Positions 61,217-64,000 of a stretch of DNA of 64,000 bases are shown here, in pieces; within the stretch, counting starts at the first letter, position 1, and every line of letters starts with the position of its first letter. The notes under the pieces are model-generated. The model made no database searches. It was not told the origin of the DNA and saw nothing but the letters and a program-made list of their open reading frames with translations. The stretch is taken from positions 29,953 to 93,952 of the forward strand of contig NZ_ADEV01000006.1 of the NCBI RefSeq assembly GCF_000263635.1. The letters are read 5' to 3'. This stretch comes from Gardnerella greenwoodii 00703Dmash. GTDB taxonomy: Bacteria; Actinomycetota; Actinomycetes; Actinomycetales; Bifidobacteriaceae. A program made the position numbers and the translations under genes.

Positions 61217-62115
61217 TGCACTCCTGGAATGAGATCAGGAGAAACACCTGCTACAACATCACCCTCATGCAAGCCAGACGTAATTTCAATATTAGCGCCG
61301 TCACTGATTCCAAGACCAACTTCTTTACGCTCCCAATTATCGCCTTTCTTGTATGAGACTAAACCTTTTTGGACTCTTCCAGCAACCGCACTAACAGGCA
61401 GAGTTAAAACCGATTGTTTATGCTTGCCATTAAAAACAAGCGTCGCATTTTGGCCTGATTCTACTTCTGTGCTTTTATCTATTAAACACGTTAAAACTTT
61501 TGACGATACACTAGGCGTACTTTGCACACTCGACTCATCTGTTTGAGTTGAATCAGCATTATCATTCTTGCTACTACCCGAGGCTGCAACATCGGTAGAA
61601 GCTCCACCGCTTTGTACTATTTGCAAACAATTGGTTGGTCCAACACCATCTTCAACTTGGAAGCGACCTTTAACATCTGCAATATCAGCAGAACGAAGTA
61701 AAGCTTTTGCGTTAAGGCTTATTGAAAAACCTTCATATTTAAGAGTGAATAGCGGGAAAGATTTAGGCACGTCCGCAGATGATTCAGCTACTGACACAAC
61801 TTTAGCGTTTACGGGAGCAATAATTTTGTTACCAGCATTGTAGCCTAAAATACTTCCAGCTTTTACAGCACTTCCTGCTTTTACAGATGGAGAAAAATTC
61901 CCTCTACTTACAGCAGTGATAACAAAGGTAGATGATTGTTCTATTACTGCTTTACCCGACACAACTTGTGTTAAAGGCTGTTTTTTGACTGAAACAAGTG
62001 GAACTGAATCATGTGATGCCTGCTGTTGACTATCATCAACTGCTCTACCAGCGCATGCAGTAAGCAAACACGTTGGCAGAACAGCCAACAAGAGTACTTT
62101 TGTAAACTTACGCAT
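61213..62115 (-). CDS. Efflux adaptor lipoprotein (MacA/HlyD-like)
   Basis: Starts MRKFTKVLLLAVLPTCLLTA with the lipobox LLTACAG. The body has a biotinyl-lipoyl-like hairpin (VKAGSAVKAGSILGYNAGNK) and a C-terminal beta part (LPVSAVAGRVQKGLVSYKKG, ITSGLHEGDVV) as in periplasmic adaptor proteins; a Ser/Asp-rich insert lies in the middle. In a monoderm it would sit on the outer membrane face beside the permease. ATG 62115 with AGGAG upstream is preferred to the longer frame starting at 62241. First gene of a four-gene operon. Confidence 0.88.
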   Translation of the reverse strand: MRKFTKVLLLAVLPTCLLTACAGRAVDDSQQQASHDSVPLVSVKKQPLTQVVSGKAVIEQSSTFVITAVSRGNFSPSVKAGSAVKAGSILGYNAGNKIIAPVNAKVVSVAESSADVPKSFPLFTLKYEGFSISLNAKALLRSADIADVKGRFQVEDGVGPTNCLQIVQSGGASTDVAASGSSKNDNADSTQTDESSVQSTPSVSSKVLTCLIDKSTEVESGQNATLVFNGKHKQSVLTLPVSAVAGRVQKGLVSYKKGDNWERKEVGLGISDGANIEITSGLHEGDVVAGVSPDLIPGVQ

Positions 62116-62353
62116 AACACAAAGCTCCTTACTCACCAAACTCGTAAAACACATAGGATGCGTCGAAACGAGCCTCTCAAACTGACCCAAAATAAATAAA
62201 GTGCTTGATAATGCTGCAATTAACGCTTTTCTGATTACCACTTTATTTAGAATTTCAGCTTTTGCTTAATAGCCTATAATCGCCGTAAAGAGTTTGCATC
62301 ACACTAAATGATGATTTTTATTTATGATTCTTTAAGCTTGTGTAATACCAGAG

Positions 62354-62751
62354 AATGATTTATTTTGCATAGAGTTTATACACTACTGAGCGACTTCCGT
62401 GCGCATAGCCCCAACCACATTGTGATTAAATCACTAAGCTTTAAGCGAACTTATTCGCTGCGGAGTAACCCTCGTAAGCTCTGCAACATCACGAACCGTC
62501 AATCCCTGATTCCTTAATAAGCGAACTGTTTCACGCATAAGCATAGACGCTTCTTCCTGAGTTTTTATAGCTGCAGATTTTGCATCTAACATGCGCTGAA
62601 GCATAAGCTCATCTTGCTCACTAAGTTTCGGAGTTACTTTCACGCCATTGACTTTAACATTTAAAGTTGCAGCAACATCTTTTACCATTACTGCAACCTA
62701 ATCAAGCCTACGTATTTGAGTAAACAATCCTGGTATTTCCGGCACTACTAT
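62354..62751. repeat. About 400-bp direct repeat, copy B (degenerate HicB-like gene)
   Basis: Matches 58161-58557 in the same orientation. Together with copy A it brackets the whole four-gene exporter operon (58759-62115). Similarity ends abruptly at about 62751, inside the gene. Confidence 0.8.
62434..62751 (-). pseudogene. Truncated HicB-like gene with nonsense mutation
   Basis: Residues 29 to 133 of the intact gene are recognisable. A CAG to TAG change at the Asp-Gln step (DQV in the intact copy) stops the frame, and the first 28 codons are absent. A residual 84-residue frame (62434-62688) could still be translated from an internal ATG and would keep the helix-turn-helix. Confidence 0.8.
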
Positions 62752-62805
62752 CTGATATTTTCCAAAGTACTTTGGGTTTTGCAAGATAGATTGGTTTGTG
62801 CGAAG

Positions 62806-63525
62806 TTACTTTTCTTGCGCAAGTTCGATTGGCGGATGCTCCGCGCGGAAAGCATTTACGTGCGCTTCAGACGCATATCCCAGCGCAAAACCAGTAATCA
62901 GCGCATACTCCGTCGGAATGTCGAATACTTCGTCAAGCGGTGAACGCCATGTAGCAAGAACGCCAAGCGGGCATGAATCTACGCCTTGCTCTTTGGCAGC
63001 CAACAGTAACGTTTGCAGCATAATTCCAGCATCCAGCGCAGCAAATGGCAGAAAATCGCGACGCACAAGCACAAATCCCATAACTGGCGCACCAAACGCC
63101 TGGAAGTTGCGCAAAGTGTGAGCGTTTCGAGCAGGAAAATCTTTACGATCAATATTTAAATGTTTATACAACGCCAACCCTAAACGCGCACTGCGCTCTT
63201 TAAGCGATTGTGGATACGGAGCCATTACAGGAAAATCTCCATCCGGCTGGCTCATTTTCTGTGCTATCAGGCGTTCTTCTTCGCTAAGGGTAGCGTCTTT
63301 AGTACGAAACATTGCTTTGCATTTTTGCGTATATGCATCAATAAGCTGCTGCTTGCGTTCTCCTTGAGCAATAGCGAGCATGTAGCCACGAGTGTTAGAC
63401 CAGCTCGGTGATTGTGCAGCTGTTTGCAAAATAGTTTCAAGTATTTTAGAATCGACTGGTTTATTTAGAAAATCACGTGCAGAAAATCGCGACTTTGCGA
63501 GTGCTTCAAAAGTTTGTGTAGTCAT
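62806..63525 (-). CDS. Nitroreductase-family protein
   Basis: 239 residues. The FMN-binding opening is EALAKSRFSARDFLNKPVDS, then PSWSNTRGYMLAIAQGERKQ. Later comes AALDAGIMLQTLLLAAKEQG, with VDSCPLG, and ALITGFALGYASEAHVNAFR. It resembles the NfnB/YdgI-type nitroreductases, unlike the gene at 49066. ATG 63525 is preferred to the upstream in-frame ATG at 63555 by alignment of the FMN motif; the ribosome-binding site is weak. Confidence 0.87.
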   Translation of the reverse strand: MTTQTFEALAKSRFSARDFLNKPVDSKILETILQTAAQSPSWSNTRGYMLAIAQGERKQQLIDAYTQKCKAMFRTKDATLSEEERLIAQKMSQPDGDFPVMAPYPQSLKERSARLGLALYKHLNIDRKDFPARNAHTLRNFQAFGAPVMGFVLVRRDFLPFAALDAGIMLQTLLLAAKEQGVDSCPLGVLATWRSPLDEVFDIPTEYALITGFALGYASEAHVNAFRAEHPPIELAQEK

Positions 63526-63576
63526 GTCTTTTAGTATATCGCACCAAATACGCACGCAGTATTTTCTCGAGTTTGA

Positions 63577-63594
63577 GCGACGGCCTGCTTTCGC
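63577..63594. repeat. 18-base core shared with 20118-20135
   Basis: GCGACGGCCTGCTTTCGC differs by one base from GCGACGACCTGCTTTCGC at 20118-20135. Both lie in non-coding sequence. A dispersed intergenic element is the simplest idea. Confidence 0.5.
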
Positions 63595-63666
63595 TCTTGC
63601 TTGATGTTGCGCGAGTTTTGGTGGATTTCTCTCCTCGCGATTTTGTTTACGTTATTCTTGAGTATC

Positions 63667-63880
63667 GTCTATGAGTTTTGTAACTGATTTAGTTTTTTGT
63701 TTTTGACGAGGCTAGAAAATTTGTGTTTGCGTGCGTCCCGTCCTTCGGGCGCTCTGGCTGTTAAAGGCGCTTATTGTGTTCGCCTTTCTTCAAGAGTGTA
63801 GCTTCTCAGTCCTCTTTTAGCACTGAACACAATTTTTCCAGCCTCTCAACACATTAACCGACAACACAAAACTCATAGAC
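63667..63880. other. 214-base nested inverted-repeat element (candidate structured RNA or MITE)
   Basis: The ends GTCTATGAGTTTTGT (63667-63681) and ACAAAACTCATAGAC (63866-63880) are a perfect 15-bp inverted repeat. Inside them, 63708-63727 pairs with 63826-63845 at 18 of 20 positions. The centre holds two small hairpins: CCCG/CGGG (63737-63749) and AAAGGCG/CGCCTTT (63763-63787). No long frame crosses it. A long, mostly double-stranded RNA with a central bubble (6S-like shape) or a small non-autonomous transposable element both fit. Confidence 0.6.
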
Positions 63881-64000
63881 TCGTTAAGTTTGTTACGAAA
63901 GTGCGTGGTTTGCTAAGTGCAACTAAAGTCGCATATTTAAGCTGCGGGTTGGTGTGTGGTAGGAGTGTCTGGCGTGATGCGTGCGGCAGCATGCGAGAAT

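Larger units (their letters stand above)
63556..64000. other. Non-coding right end of the window
   Basis: About 445 bases without a convincing gene. It contains the shared 18-base core and the nested inverted-repeat element; the last 120 bases (63881-64000) show nothing recognisable. Confidence 0.5.

Noticed and set aside
1..64000. tRNA or rRNA genes
   Set aside because: No T-arm/acceptor pattern or rRNA stretch was recognised in the intergenic regions by eye; a dedicated scan could not be run.

Overview
The window looks like a piece of a Gardnerella chromosome (Bifidobacteriaceae, Actinobacteria). This is inferred from the low-to-moderate GC content, the actinobacterial gene types (dnaK-grpE-dnaJ-hspR with a HAIR operator, a TopA with a lysine-rich tail, inositol-3-phosphate synthase, a short SRP RNA), the bifidobacterial style of alpha-glucan use, and a giant FIVAR-repeat surface protein. 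No database search was possible, so the species is an inference. No tRNA, rRNA, IS element, prophage or CRISPR array was seen.

Layout. 0-16.5 kb is mostly housekeeping: a LacI-type regulator, holB-tmk-topA, a PAP2 membrane phosphatase, the SRP RNA, ino1, a class A penicillin-binding protein, a HAD phosphatase, and the HspR-controlled chaperone operon dnaK-grpE-dnaJ-hspR. 16.7-19.8 kb is a thiazole operon thiO-thiS-thiG-thiF under a TPP riboswitch. 20-26 kb holds a large cell-wall-anchored repeat protein. Its signal-peptide part and body lie in different frames on the two sides of an 8-base G tract, so it looks like a phase-variable adhesin caught in the OFF state. A series of four hairpins follows it.

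26-47.6 kb is an alpha-glucan and maltodextrin locus. It contains a GH31 enzyme, a TraX-like membrane protein, a GH13 alpha-glucosidase, a malEFG importer, a type I pullulanase, a 4-alpha-glucanotransferase, a DUF624 protein, a second pair of sugar permeases, a LacI regulator and two tandem paralogous binding lipoproteins. A shared core TTGCAAACG lies over the -35 box of at least two of these transport promoters and just ahead of the local LacI gene, suggesting one local regulon: polymer debranching outside or inside the cell, oligosaccharide import, then cleavage and disproportionation inside.

47.6-54 kb is mixed metabolism: histidine phosphatase, DUF4235-like protein, nitroreductase, a Cys-containing small protein, a CPA1 Na+/H+ antiporter and an XRE-aminotransferase fusion. 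54-64 kb is accessory in character: an MFS transporter; a two-component system with a divergent kinase; a small membrane protein preceded by the same 30-base element that precedes the response regulator; a MacAB-like operon (adaptor lipoprotein, ATPase, FtsX-type permease, small lipoprotein); three copies or remnants of a HicB-like gene punctuating these modules; a second nitroreductase; and a 214-base nested inverted-repeat element near the right edge.

Most worth a second look: the G-tract switch (25600-25607), the repeated 30-base element of the two-component region, the triplicated HicB-like sequence, the long nested hairpin at 63667-63880, and the HTH-aminotransferase fusion.
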